Shown here piece after piece: positions 1 to 6,479 of a stretch of DNA of 13,188 nt. Position 1 is the first letter of the stretch; every line of letters begins with the position of its first letter. Location of the stretch: positions 1-13,188 of the forward strand of contig WLOZ01000021.1 of assembly GCA_009699025.1 (NCBI GenBank), read 5' to 3'. The DNA is from Actinomycetota bacterium (lineage in GTDB: Bacteria; Actinomycetota; Actinomycetes; S36-B12; CAIYMF01). The notes under the pieces are model-generated. The model was given only the letters and a program-made list of their open reading frames with translations. It was not told the DNA's origin and did not search any database. The translations under genes and the position numbers were made by a program.

Positions 1-314
1 CCGACCTCGCGAGCGACGTGCGGCAGCGTCGTGACATGGCCGAGCGGATGGCCCTCAACGCGCCGATTCAGGGGTCGGCGGCCGACATCATCAAGGTGGC
101 AATGCTGGGTGTCGACCGCAGACTTGCACTCGAGGGGTTGTCATCGCGACTGCTGCTGCAGGTGCATGACGAGCTGGTACTCGAGGTTGCCCCGGGCGAA
201 CTCGATGCGGTCACACTGCTGGTGCGCGAGGAGATGGGCTCAGCTGCCGACCTGCGCGTGCCGCTGGAGGTGTCGGTCGGAACCGGCTCCACCTGGGAGG
301 CGGCGGCCCACTGA
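1..314 (+). CDS. polA: DNA polymerase I, C-terminal end (partial)
   Basis: This is the 3' end of a family A DNA polymerase gene that begins outside the window. The frame is open from base 3 and ends at TGA 312-314, giving about 103 residues. It covers the end of the polymerase palm and fingers domain. The segment RMALNAPIQGSAADIIK corresponds to the conserved stretch after the O-helix, and LQVHDELVLE is motif C, whose His-Asp-Glu holds a catalytic metal-binding aspartate (Asp882 in E. coli Pol I). The ending GSTWEAAAH resembles actinobacterial PolA tails. The enzyme does repair and Okazaki-fragment synthesis in the cytosol. It converges on dprE2 with six bases between the stop codons and has no evident functional link to the cell-wall genes. 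An in-frame GTG at base 18 is not a real start, because the conserved sequence runs on upstream of it. Confidence 0.97.
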   Translation, partial: DLASDVRQRRDMAERMALNAPIQGSAADIIKVAMLGVDRRLALEGLSSRLLLQVHDELVLEVAPGELDAVTLLVREEMGSAADLRVPLEVSVGTGSTWEAAAH

Positions 315-324
315 GCGTGCTCAG
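311..324. terminator. Short palindrome spanning the two convergent stop codons
   Basis: CTGAGC at 311-316 and GCTCAG at 319-324 form a perfect 6-bp inverted repeat with a 2-base centre. The left arm contains the polA stop (TGA 312-314) and the right arm contains the dprE2 stop (321-323 on the minus strand). It could act as a small bidirectional terminator or RNA end-stabilising hairpin. It has no T-tract and the stem is short, so termination activity is uncertain. Confidence 0.3.
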
Positions 325-1082
325 ATAGGTAACCGGCGGAACACCGATCGGGGCAGGTGGCGCAGTCCGCTCATGACGAAGCGCATGGTGGGCGGCACGT
401 AGACGGTCTCCTTGCCGCGCCGCAGCCCCTCGACGATGGCCTCGGCTACATCGTCGGGGCCGACGGCCAACGGAGCCTCGTCGAGACCCTGAGTCATGCT
501 GGTGCGCACGAAGCCGGGGCGCACCACCATCACACTCACACCTGAGCCGCGCAGCGCGTCGCCGAGCCCGGTTGCGAACGAGTCAAGGCCCGCCTTGGTT
601 GAGCCGTACACGAAGTTCGAGGCCCGGGCCCGCTCGCCCGCCACGCTCGACAGGGCCACGAGGGTCCCGTGTCCCTGGCGGCGCATGCGCGAGGCAACCC
701 GAAGCCCCACCGACAGCGACCCGACATAGTTGATCTGGGCGGCCCGAACGGCGGCGTCGGGATCGTCGTCAAACTCCGGCTGACTGCCGAGCACCCCGAA
801 GGCGAGAACAGCGAGGTCGACGTCGTCGGCCCCGAAGGCGAGGTCGACCACGGCGTCATGGCTCGCGTGGTCGGCGGCGTCGAAGTCGAGCACCACCACC
901 TCAGGGGCTGACAAGCCGCTACGCAGCGATTCAACAAGTCGGTCGCGCGCGTCGGAGGGGCGAGCAGCGATCACTAAACGCTGCAGTTGAGGGCCGTTGA
1001 GTCGCGCGATCAGCGCCCCTGCGATGTCGGACGTCGCTCCAAACACGGCAACCGACTGGGGTCGTGCGAGTGCATCGATCAC
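321..1082 (-). CDS. dprE2: DprE2, decaprenylphosphoryl-2-keto-ribose reductase
   Basis: This NADH-dependent short-chain dehydrogenase (253 aa) does the second half of the epimerisation of decaprenyl-phospho-ribose. It reduces the 2-keto intermediate made by DprE1 to decaprenyl-phospho-arabinose, the arabinose donor for envelope arabinans. A Rossmann nucleotide motif (GATSDIAG) lies at residues 15-22. The SDR catalytic set is visible as Ser145/146, Tyr159 and Lys163 in SS...FVYGSTKAG. The C-terminus RHLPRSVFRRLPI closely matches the M. tuberculosis DprE2 tail as I recall it, and the length agrees with that protein. The start is GTG at 1082. It overlaps the dprE1 stop as GTGA and follows a strong AGGAGG 8 nt upstream, which implies translational coupling. 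It is the last gene of the flippase-ubiA-dprE1-dprE2 operon. DprE1 and DprE2 are known to act together. Confidence 0.96.
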   Translation of the reverse strand: MIDALARPQSVAVFGATSDIAGALIARLNGPQLQRLVIAARPSDARDRLVESLRSGLSAPEVVVLDFDAADHASHDAVVDLAFGADDVDLAVLAFGVLGSQPEFDDDPDAAVRAAQINYVGSLSVGLRVASRMRRQGHGTLVALSSVAGERARASNFVYGSTKAGLDSFATGLGDALRGSGVSVMVVRPGFVRTSMTQGLDEAPLAVGPDDVAEAIVEGLRRGKETVYVPPTMRFVMSGLRHLPRSVFRRLPI

Positions 1083-2431
1083 AGGTGCAGCCTCCTGGCC
1101 AGGTCGGAGTTCAGGTGGGTGTGTGGGTCGATCGACGCACGCAGGGCTCGAAATTCCTCAAGTCGTGGGTACATCGACTCCATCATCGCTGGAGTCATGC
1201 GTGAGTCCTTGGCGAGGTAGACCCGACCACCCTCGGAGGCCACGAGCGCGTCGAGGCTGTCGAGGAGTGGGGCCAGGCCATCGACGGCAGCGGGGAGGTC
1301 GAGTGCCAGGGTCCAGCCGGGCATCGGAAACGACAGGTGTCCGGGCCCCTGAGCGCCGAAACGCTTCAGCACCGAGAGGAACGAGGTGGCGCCGATGGCA
1401 CGGAGACGCTCGAGGGCGGTCTGTACGACGTACGCCGCGCTGTTGGGCACCACGAACTGGTACTGGACGAACCCGCGGGGTCCGTACAGGAGGTTCCAAT
1501 CGCGCACGCCGTCGAGCGGGTGAAAGAAGGTTCCGAGCTGCTGTAGCTCACCGCGCCGGCGCTCGGGAGCTCGTCGGAACCATGCCTCGTTAAAGGCGGT
1601 AATGCTGGCACTGCTCAGGAGACTGCGGGGCACGAGCGGAGGGACGCCAACCCGCTCACGCGGGGTAAACGCCAACCCTCGCTGGCGCACCGGCACGTCT
1701 GTCGATGCCGCATGATCGCCTCGGGTGAGGACCCCCCGGCCCAGGGTTCCGCGGCTTCCGGCGTCGACCCACGCGACGCTGTAGCGAAACCGGTCGTCGC
1801 CCTCGACCATGGCGGCCATCAGTGAGTCGAGGTCGCCGTGCCGGTCGGTGTCGACGTTGACGAGGGCAGTGGAGATTGGTGTGAGCGCGAGCTCGGCCTC
1901 GAGGATCACCCCCGTGAGGCCCATGCCACCGGTGGTCGCATGGAAGAGGTCGTCACCGGGCGCAAGTCTGCGCACACTGCCGTCGGGTAGCGCGAGGCTC
2001 AGCCACTTCACATGCGCGCCAAAGGAGCCGTCAACGTGGTGATTCTTTCCGTGGATGTCGCCACTGATCGCTCCTCCCACGGTGACCTGTCGAGTGCCCG
2101 GGGTAACCGGAACCCACCATCCCAGCGGCACGCACGCCCGCATCACCGAGTCGAGTGAGGTACCGGCCCCGACAACCGCCGTTCCGGATGTCGGGTCAAT
2201 CGCGAGGCCGTCGAGGGCGGTCATGTCGAGGACCGCGCCACCGGCGTTCTGGGCAGCGTCGCCGTACGACCTGCCCAGTCCCCGCGCGATGACCCCACGA
2301 CTGCCCGATGTGGCGAGCAGGTCGGCCACAACCATGGTGGCAGTGGCCCCTGGCATCACCGACACGACAGTGGCGGAGGTGGCTGCCGTTCGTCCCCATC
2401 CGCTCAGCAGGCGTCGCTCGGAGTTAGACAC
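1079..2431 (-). CDS. dprE1: DprE1, decaprenylphosphoryl-ribose 2'-oxidase
   Basis: This FAD-dependent oxidoreductase (450 aa; M. tuberculosis DprE1 has 461) oxidises the C2 hydroxyl of decaprenyl-phospho-ribose, the first step of epimerisation to arabinose. The N-terminal FAD domain shows ARGLGRSYGD (residues 49-58) and PGTRQVTVGG (111-120) followed by GDIHGKNHH (124-132). His127 matches Mtb His132. The substrate domain has YGPRGFVQYQFV (316-327), and YLAKDSR (405-411) places Lys408 at the Mtb Lys418 position. The Mtb stretch GWNICVD, which carries Cys387, reads GWTLALD here (372-378), so Ala376 (codon 1304-1306) replaces the cysteine that benzothiazinones attack. The start GTG at 2431 overlaps the ubiA stop by 8 bases and has only a G-rich weak ribosome site. 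The enzyme acts at the membrane with DprE2. Confidence 0.97.
   Translation of the reverse strand: MSNSERRLLSGWGRTAATSATVVSVMPGATATMVVADLLATSGSRGVIARGLGRSYGDAAQNAGGAVLDMTALDGLAIDPTSGTAVVGAGTSLDSVMRACVPLGWWVPVTPGTRQVTVGGAISGDIHGKNHHVDGSFGAHVKWLSLALPDGSVRRLAPGDDLFHATTGGMGLTGVILEAELALTPISTALVNVDTDRHGDLDSLMAAMVEGDDRFRYSVAWVDAGSRGTLGRGVLTRGDHAASTDVPVRQRGLAFTPRERVGVPPLVPRSLLSSASITAFNEAWFRRAPERRRGELQQLGTFFHPLDGVRDWNLLYGPRGFVQYQFVVPNSAAYVVQTALERLRAIGATSFLSVLKRFGAQGPGHLSFPMPGWTLALDLPAAVDGLAPLLDSLDALVASEGGRVYLAKDSRMTPAMMESMYPRLEEFRALRASIDPHTHLNSDLARRLHL
1091..1096 (-). promoter_or_regulatory. Ribosome binding site of dprE2 inside dprE1
   Basis: On the minus strand this reads AGGAGG, a full anti-16S match, 8 nt before the GTG start at 1082. 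It is the strongest Shine-Dalgarno in the operon and lies within the last codons of dprE1. It supports the GTG start and suggests dprE2 is well translated next to its partner enzyme. Confidence 0.8.
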
Positions 2432-3365
2432 CGTAGGCCCCCAGCGCGAAGATCAGCGCCCACGTGACCCCGATGCCGATCAAGACCCGATCGCCCAGCA
2501 CCGCCTCCTCCGGGGCCTCCGCGTCGCCGGCGTCGATGCGCACGGCGTACCGCAGCAGTGCCAGAACGAACGGGATGACCGATAGCTGGGCCCACGGCAG
2601 GGTCGACGACGAGCGCGCGGCGACCTCGAAGGCCCAGACGCAGTAGGCGGTGATGGCCACGGACGCCGAGACGCCGGAGGCCCAGCGGAGGAACTCGGGC
2701 GAGTACCCGGCCAGACTCGCTCGGGTGGAGGTGCTCGGCCCCTGGTGCAGCAGTTCGGAATAGCGCTTTCCGACCGCCATGAAGAGTGAGCCGAAACCCG
2801 CCACGATGAGGAACCAGTTGGAGATAGCGATTCCCGTGGCCGCGCCGCCGGCGATGGCTCGCAGCAGGAACCCCGCGGTGAGAAGTGCGAGTTCGATGAC
2901 GGGCTCGGACTTGAGCCACAGGCTGTAGCAGAGCGTGAGTATCAGGTACGCGGCCACGGTGAGCGCGAGCGCACGTGTGGTGGAGAGTGCGAGTGCGAGG
3001 GCTGCGACGATGAGGACGCTCGCGCCCATGAGGGCCGCACGGCGAGATAGGTGGCCCGCCGCCTGCGGGCGGAACTGCTTGGTCGGGTGGGTGCGATCGC
3101 TGTTGATGTCGCGACTGTCGTTGACGAGGTAGGTGGCCGACGACGCCAGACACAGCGCAACGAACGCGACCAGTGTGGGCACCAGCACGCCAGGACGAAG
3201 CACACCACCGGCTGCGACGGGAACCGCGAAGACGAGCACGTTCTTCACCCACTGGCGCGGTCGCATTGAGCGTACGAACGCGACTGCCACCGATGGCGTG
3301 GCGGCGGAAGGGACTCCAGTGGCGGGTGTGGGGGGAGTCACGTCAGGTCGGCTGTCACTGCTCAA
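2424..3365 (-). CDS. ubiA: UbiA-family decaprenyl-phosphate phosphoribosyltransferase (DPPR synthase)
   Basis: This integral membrane prenyltransferase-fold enzyme transfers phosphoribose from PRPP to decaprenyl phosphate and so commits carbon to DPA. It is 313 aa, near the length of M. tuberculosis Rv3806c. RPRQWVKN at residues 35-42 opens the core. The Asp-rich metal site is NDSRDINSD at 82-90, followed by HPTKQFRP (93-100). LLRAIAGG (168-175), SLFMAVGKRYSEL (193-205) and LRYAVRIDAG (271-280) all match the Rv3806c pattern. About eight to nine hydrophobic segments are visible. The start given is TTG at 3365, overlapping the flippase stop by 11 bases with a weak GGCGAG before it. GTG at 3341 is an alternative that would leave a short gap and a product 8 residues shorter. 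The 5'-phosphatase needed before DprE1 is not in the window. Confidence 0.95.
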   Translation of the reverse strand: MSSDSRPDVTPPTPATGVPSAATPSVAVAFVRSMRPRQWVKNVLVFAVPVAAGGVLRPGVLVPTLVAFVALCLASSATYLVNDSRDINSDRTHPTKQFRPQAAGHLSRRAALMGASVLIVAALALALSTTRALALTVAAYLILTLCYSLWLKSEPVIELALLTAGFLLRAIAGGAATGIAISNWFLIVAGFGSLFMAVGKRYSELLHQGPSTSTRASLAGYSPEFLRWASGVSASVAITAYCVWAFEVAARSSSTLPWAQLSVIPFVLALLRYAVRIDAGDAEAPEEAVLGDRVLIGIGVTWALIFALGAYGV

Positions 3366-4605
3366 GGAACTCGCCGATCTCGCTGAGGGTGAGCGGCGCG
3401 ACAGAACGTCGGGCCAGCACGGTGCTGACGATGCCCGCGATCACCACGGCGAGTGCCACCAGCACGGCGGTCACGACGAGGGTCAGCACGGCATCGTGCG
3501 GACCGGCGGCGACGGATACCAGGAAGACGAGGCCCGCGGCCCACAGGAACACCACAGCCCACCGGTTGCCTCGGGCGACCTGCCCGTACAGCAGCACCTG
3601 AGCGACGGCGAAGAGAGCGCCCTCCGCTGCGAACAGCCAGGCCTCGGAGTTGAGTTCCTGATACTGGCTGCCACCCACCATTGCCACCACCAGTGGCCCC
3701 GCGGCCGCAACGACGACGGTCACGGTAAGTCCGATCATGGCGGTAACGCCAGCGGCGAAGAGTACCGATCGGCGGTCCTGCTGGCGTGACATGGTGGGGA
3801 AGGCTGTGACAATCACAAACTGAGGCAGGAAGAAAGCCACTTTTGCGATGAGCACGCCGACCGCGTAGAGCCCCGCCTGATCTGCGGTGAGGAAGAACCG
3901 TGCCATGAGCACGTCCATGTTCGTGAGCACGAACAGGGCCAGCAGCGCGTGCGACGCGTGCCACGTCTCGGGCCCGATGCTGGGCACCGGCAGCGCCGGG
4001 CTCGACACCAGTGGCGCGACAATGAACTGTCCGACCGCTACTCCGGCCGCTGTTCCGAGCAGGAGTCCGGCCAGGGTGCCGGCCAGAGTGTGCCCGAGTA
4101 CGGCCCCGCCGATGGCGCCGATGGAACGACACAGTTGAACGCTGCCGTACAGCGAGCCGAGTCGGCCGAAGCGCTCTGCTCCCTGAGCGACGCCGAGTTG
4201 GGCGCCGCCGAGGGTGAAAATCGCGATGGTGCCTGCAACGAGCACCGCGAGCCAGACGCTGTCGAGCCGCAGTACCGCTGAGACGAGGGGGCTGGCAAGC
4301 AGGACGACTGCTCCTAGCAGCAACGCCACCTTGACCCCGAAGCGCAGGAGTCCGTTGGCAGTGGCCGCGCGATCGGACTCGTTCGAAGCCACCAGACGCT
4401 TGCTACTGGCAGCTTGGAGCCCCAGCCCGACAGTGCCGGCAATGAGCATCACACTCATGAGGGCAGCAAAGGCGCCGAACTGCTGGGGGCCGAGCACCCG
4501 AGCTGCGACGAGGTTGAGGAGATAGGCCAACACCTGGGCCACGGCAAGCCCCGCAGCGACCAGCACACTGCCCGACAGCAGCGCGCGCGTGCGCGTGCGA
4601 GACAT
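3355..4605 (-). CDS. MOP/Wzx-like polysaccharide-lipid flippase
   Basis: This polytopic membrane protein (416 aa from ATG 4605) has about 12 hydrophobic segments and the look of the polysaccharide-transporter branch of the MOP superfamily. An N-terminal helix is followed by ARVLGPQQFGAFA (residues 35-47), the family's usual loop. In the second half, NMDVLMARFFL (229-239), AGLYAVG (244-250) and FPTMSR (269-274) follow the common pattern of an Asp in a helix, a G-x-Y and a loop proline. The frame is open to 4809, but ATG 4605 is preferred: it has AGGAAGGA 5 nt upstream and begins directly before the first helix, whereas the extension is low-complexity and overlaps the divergent gene. It heads the DPA operon, so an arabinosyl or other decaprenyl-linked substrate is a reasonable inference. 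Fold assignment is firm; the substrate is unknown. Confidence 0.85.
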   Translation of the reverse strand: MSRTRTRALLSGSVLVAAGLAVAQVLAYLLNLVAARVLGPQQFGAFAALMSVMLIAGTVGLGLQAASSKRLVASNESDRAATANGLLRFGVKVALLLGAVVLLASPLVSAVLRLDSVWLAVLVAGTIAIFTLGGAQLGVAQGAERFGRLGSLYGSVQLCRSIGAIGGAVLGHTLAGTLAGLLLGTAAGVAVGQFIVAPLVSSPALPVPSIGPETWHASHALLALFVLTNMDVLMARFFLTADQAGLYAVGVLIAKVAFFLPQFVIVTAFPTMSRQQDRRSVLFAAGVTAMIGLTVTVVVAAAGPLVVAMVGGSQYQELNSEAWLFAAEGALFAVAQVLLYGQVARGNRWAVVFLWAAGLVFLVSVAAGPHDAVLTLVVTAVLVALAVVIAGIVSTVLARRSVAPLTLSEIGEFLEQ

Positions 4606-4684
4606 GATGATCCTTCCTGCGGAGCCGATCTGGGGCGCGCCCGTGCGCACACGTCGCCTCACACTATGCGAGGGTGCGGGGGTG
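4606..4684. promoter_or_regulatory. Divergent control region with two abutting palindromes
   Basis: These 79 bp separate the leftward flippase-dpr operon from the rightward GT-C operon, so they should hold promoters for both. GGGCGCGCCC (4633-4642) is a perfect palindrome directly followed by a second one, GTGCGCAC (4643-4650); either could bind a dimeric regulator. On the minus strand TAGTGT (4661-4666) fits the actinobacterial -10 pattern TANNNT and would give a leader of roughly 50 nt ending in the flippase ribosome site. No -35 box is convincing, and I see no clear rightward -10. Confidence 0.4.
4611..4618 (-). promoter_or_regulatory. Ribosome binding site deciding the flippase start
   Basis: The minus strand reads AGGAAGGA and then TCATC before ATG 4605. 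This is a good Shine-Dalgarno with 5-nt spacing. It selects Met69 of the long open frame as the true initiator and leaves a compact divergent spacer toward the rightward gene. Confidence 0.75.
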
Positions 4685-4728
4685 ATGAGGTCGATGAGGT
4701 CGATGAGGTCGACGAGGCCGATGAGGGA
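4684..4728 (+). repeat. Five-unit 9-bp tandem repeat at a gene start
   Basis: Three exact copies of GATGAGGTC (4684-4692, 4693-4701, 4702-4710) are followed by two diverged copies, GACGAGGCC and GATGAGGGA (4711-4728). In the rightward frame they encode Met-Arg-Ser, Met-Arg-Ser, Met-Arg-Ser, Thr-Arg-Pro, Met-Arg-Glu. Each unit carries both an ATG and a GAGG, so most copies supply a start codon with a purine-rich stretch just upstream. Unit length is a multiple of three, so copy-number change would alter N-terminal length and start-site number but not the frame. Confidence 0.85.
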
Positions 4729-6451
4729 ACGAGTCATTCTCGGTCTGGTCGTGGCATCGGCCACGGTGGGTCTGCTCGGCCCAGCTCTCAAGCCAGGGTA
4801 TGTCCTCACCTACGACATGGTTTTTGTGCCGCGTCAGTCGTCCGTGCCCGCGGCCTGGGGTCTGGCCGACGTTCTGCCACGTGCCGTTCCACAGGACGTC
4901 GTGCTCTGGCTGCTTACCTCGCTCGCCCCCGGGTCGTGGTGGCAGCACCTGATGCTCGTGCTCGTGGTGGTGGGCGGCGCCACCGGCGTGGCGCGGCTTC
5001 TGAGAGACGAGGTGCTGTGGCAGCGCTGCCTGGGTGCGCTGCTCTACGTGTGGTCGGCCTATGTCGTCGAGCGCCTCGTGATGGGCTCCTGGCCCCTGCT
5101 GGTCGCCTTTGCAGCCCTACCCTGGGCGGTGGGGCAAGCCCTGAACGTCCGCAGGGGGATTTCAGGGGCCGGTGGTCGGCTCATTCTCCTGCTGGCCGTG
5201 GGATCGCTTGCCCCCAGTTCGTGGGCGCTGATCCCGCTGGTGGCACTGCCCATCGCAGTGGGTCCGGGTTCCAGGGCTCCGATCGCCCGTCGAGCCGCCG
5301 TGCTCGCCGCCACCGTGGCACTTCAACTCCCATGGATTGTGCCGGCGCTCACGAGCCCGGTGCGAGCAGCCTCCGACCCCGGGGGAGTCGCGGCCTTCGC
5401 GCTGAGACCCGAGGGGCCGTGGGGACCGTTACTCACAGCTCTCGGTACCGGGGGTGTGTGGAACGCCGACGCTGTGCCGGCGAGCCGGTCGACAGCGCTG
5501 GGAGTGATCGGCGCGCTGCTCGTGATTGCGCTGGCGGCTCTCGGTGCGAACCGATCTGTCGCAGTGCTGGGCCGGTCGGGGGCCTTGGTGCTGTTGGCGG
5601 TGGCCGGAGTTGGGGTGATGATCGCCGTCGCCGGCGCCACCTGGCCGATTGGGCTGGGCAACCTGCTGGCGCTCGTGCCGGGGGGTGGGCAGTTTCGCGA
5701 CGGTCAGCGGCTACTGGCCCCGCTCACGCTGCTCCTAGCGTTAGTTGCCCCGCTGGGTGCGCGCAGGGTGGCGGGCTGGGTGGTCGAGCCGCTGTCGAGG
5801 CGTGTGCTGGTGTGCGCGCTGCTGGCACTACCGGTCATCGTGCTACCGGATGCAGCGTGGGGGTCACTCGGCCGACTTGCTGCGGTCGAGTACCCGTCCG
5901 ACTGGAAGACCGTCGCCGATCGCGTTGCTGAGTCGAGCGCGCCGGGCGATGTCACTGTGCTTCCGTGGGGGACCTTCCGAGAGTTCGACTGGAACGAAGG
6001 ACGCACCGCACTCGACCCGGCACCTCGCTGGATGGCGCGCGCCACGGTGGTCGACGACACCCTGCTCGTGCGCCGTCGCGATGGCACGCTGCAGCGGGTG
6101 TCGGGAGAGAGCGCACGAGCCGCGGCGATTGGCGCCGCGGTTGAGGCTGGAGGCCCGCTACTTCCGGCCCTGCAGCGCGGTGGCATCGGGTTCGTCGTGG
6201 TGGAGCGGGGCACGGCCGGTGCGGTGCGCCCGTCGTCGCTGGCCGGCCTACACGAGGAGTTCGTCGGGACCGACCTGATCCTGCTCAGCGTGCCCGGCAC
6301 ACAGCCCTGGCCACCGGTGGAGCCGTGGCGGGTAGCCCTGGTGGCACTGGCCTGGCTTCTTGCCTCGGCGACTCTCGTCTCCGCCCTCGTGACAGCATCG
6401 GAGGCGCGCCGCCGATTTTCCGCACAGAGGGGCAAGGCGGTGGTACCGTGA
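4685..6451 (+). CDS. Polytopic GT-C-like membrane protein, AftD N-half paralogue
   Basis: This protein has 588 aa from ATG 4685. A basic, repeat-encoded N-terminus leads into a first helix (residues 15-34), then an outer loop with YVLTYDMVFVP (39-49), where an Asp sits as in GT-C enzymes. About ten more hydrophobic segments follow to residue 395, then an extracytoplasmic domain (about 400-545), a final helix (548-570) and a basic tail. Its layout parallels AftD in this window: GGGQFRDGQRLLAP (333-346) resembles the AftD stretch at 369-381, and the Trp-containing start of the outer domain (YPSDW, 403-407) resembles AftD VPGYW (444-448). It is therefore probably a membrane glycosyltransferase using a polyprenyl-phosphate sugar, possibly the counterpart of M. 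tuberculosis Rv0226c. Starts at 4694, 4703 or 4721 are also possible. The substrate is not determinable. Confidence 0.85.
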   Translation: MRSMRSMRSTRPMRERVILGLVVASATVGLLGPALKPGYVLTYDMVFVPRQSSVPAAWGLADVLPRAVPQDVVLWLLTSLAPGSWWQHLMLVLVVVGGATGVARLLRDEVLWQRCLGALLYVWSAYVVERLVMGSWPLLVAFAALPWAVGQALNVRRGISGAGGRLILLLAVGSLAPSSWALIPLVALPIAVGPGSRAPIARRAAVLAATVALQLPWIVPALTSPVRAASDPGGVAAFALRPEGPWGPLLTALGTGGVWNADAVPASRSTALGVIGALLVIALAALGANRSVAVLGRSGALVLLAVAGVGVMIAVAGATWPIGLGNLLALVPGGGQFRDGQRLLAPLTLLLALVAPLGARRVAGWVVEPLSRRVLVCALLALPVIVLPDAAWGSLGRLAAVEYPSDWKTVADRVAESSAPGDVTVLPWGTFREFDWNEGRTALDPAPRWMARATVVDDTLLVRRRDGTLQRVSGESARAAAIGAAVEAGGPLLPALQRGGIGFVVVERGTAGAVRPSSLAGLHEEFVGTDLILLSVPGTQPWPPVEPWRVALVALAWLLASATLVSALVTASEARRRFSAQRGKAVVP

Positions 6452-6479
6452 CCCCAGTCCATCCGACAAAGGAGCAGTC

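Noticed and set aside
2404..3252. 282-codon minus-strand open frame inside ubiA
   Set aside because: Its composition is Arg/His/Gly-rich and it lies in another frame of a clear DPPR synthase; typical of high-GC shadow frames.
3362..4132. 256-codon minus-strand open frame inside the flippase gene
   Set aside because: Arg-rich shadow with no hydrophobic segments or motifs, while the overlapping frame is a clear MOP-type transporter.
4606..4809. 68-residue N-terminal extension of the flippase
   Set aside because: It is low-complexity (the antisense of the 9-bp repeat), lacks a ribosome site and overlaps the divergent gene; ATG 4605 has a strong ribosome site and precedes the first helix.
4414..5931. 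505-codon plus-strand open frame overlapping the flippase and GT-C genes
   Set aside because: It is an Arg/Gly/Ala-rich frame shadow that crosses two well-supported genes and the divergent spacer; no domain or motif is recognisable.
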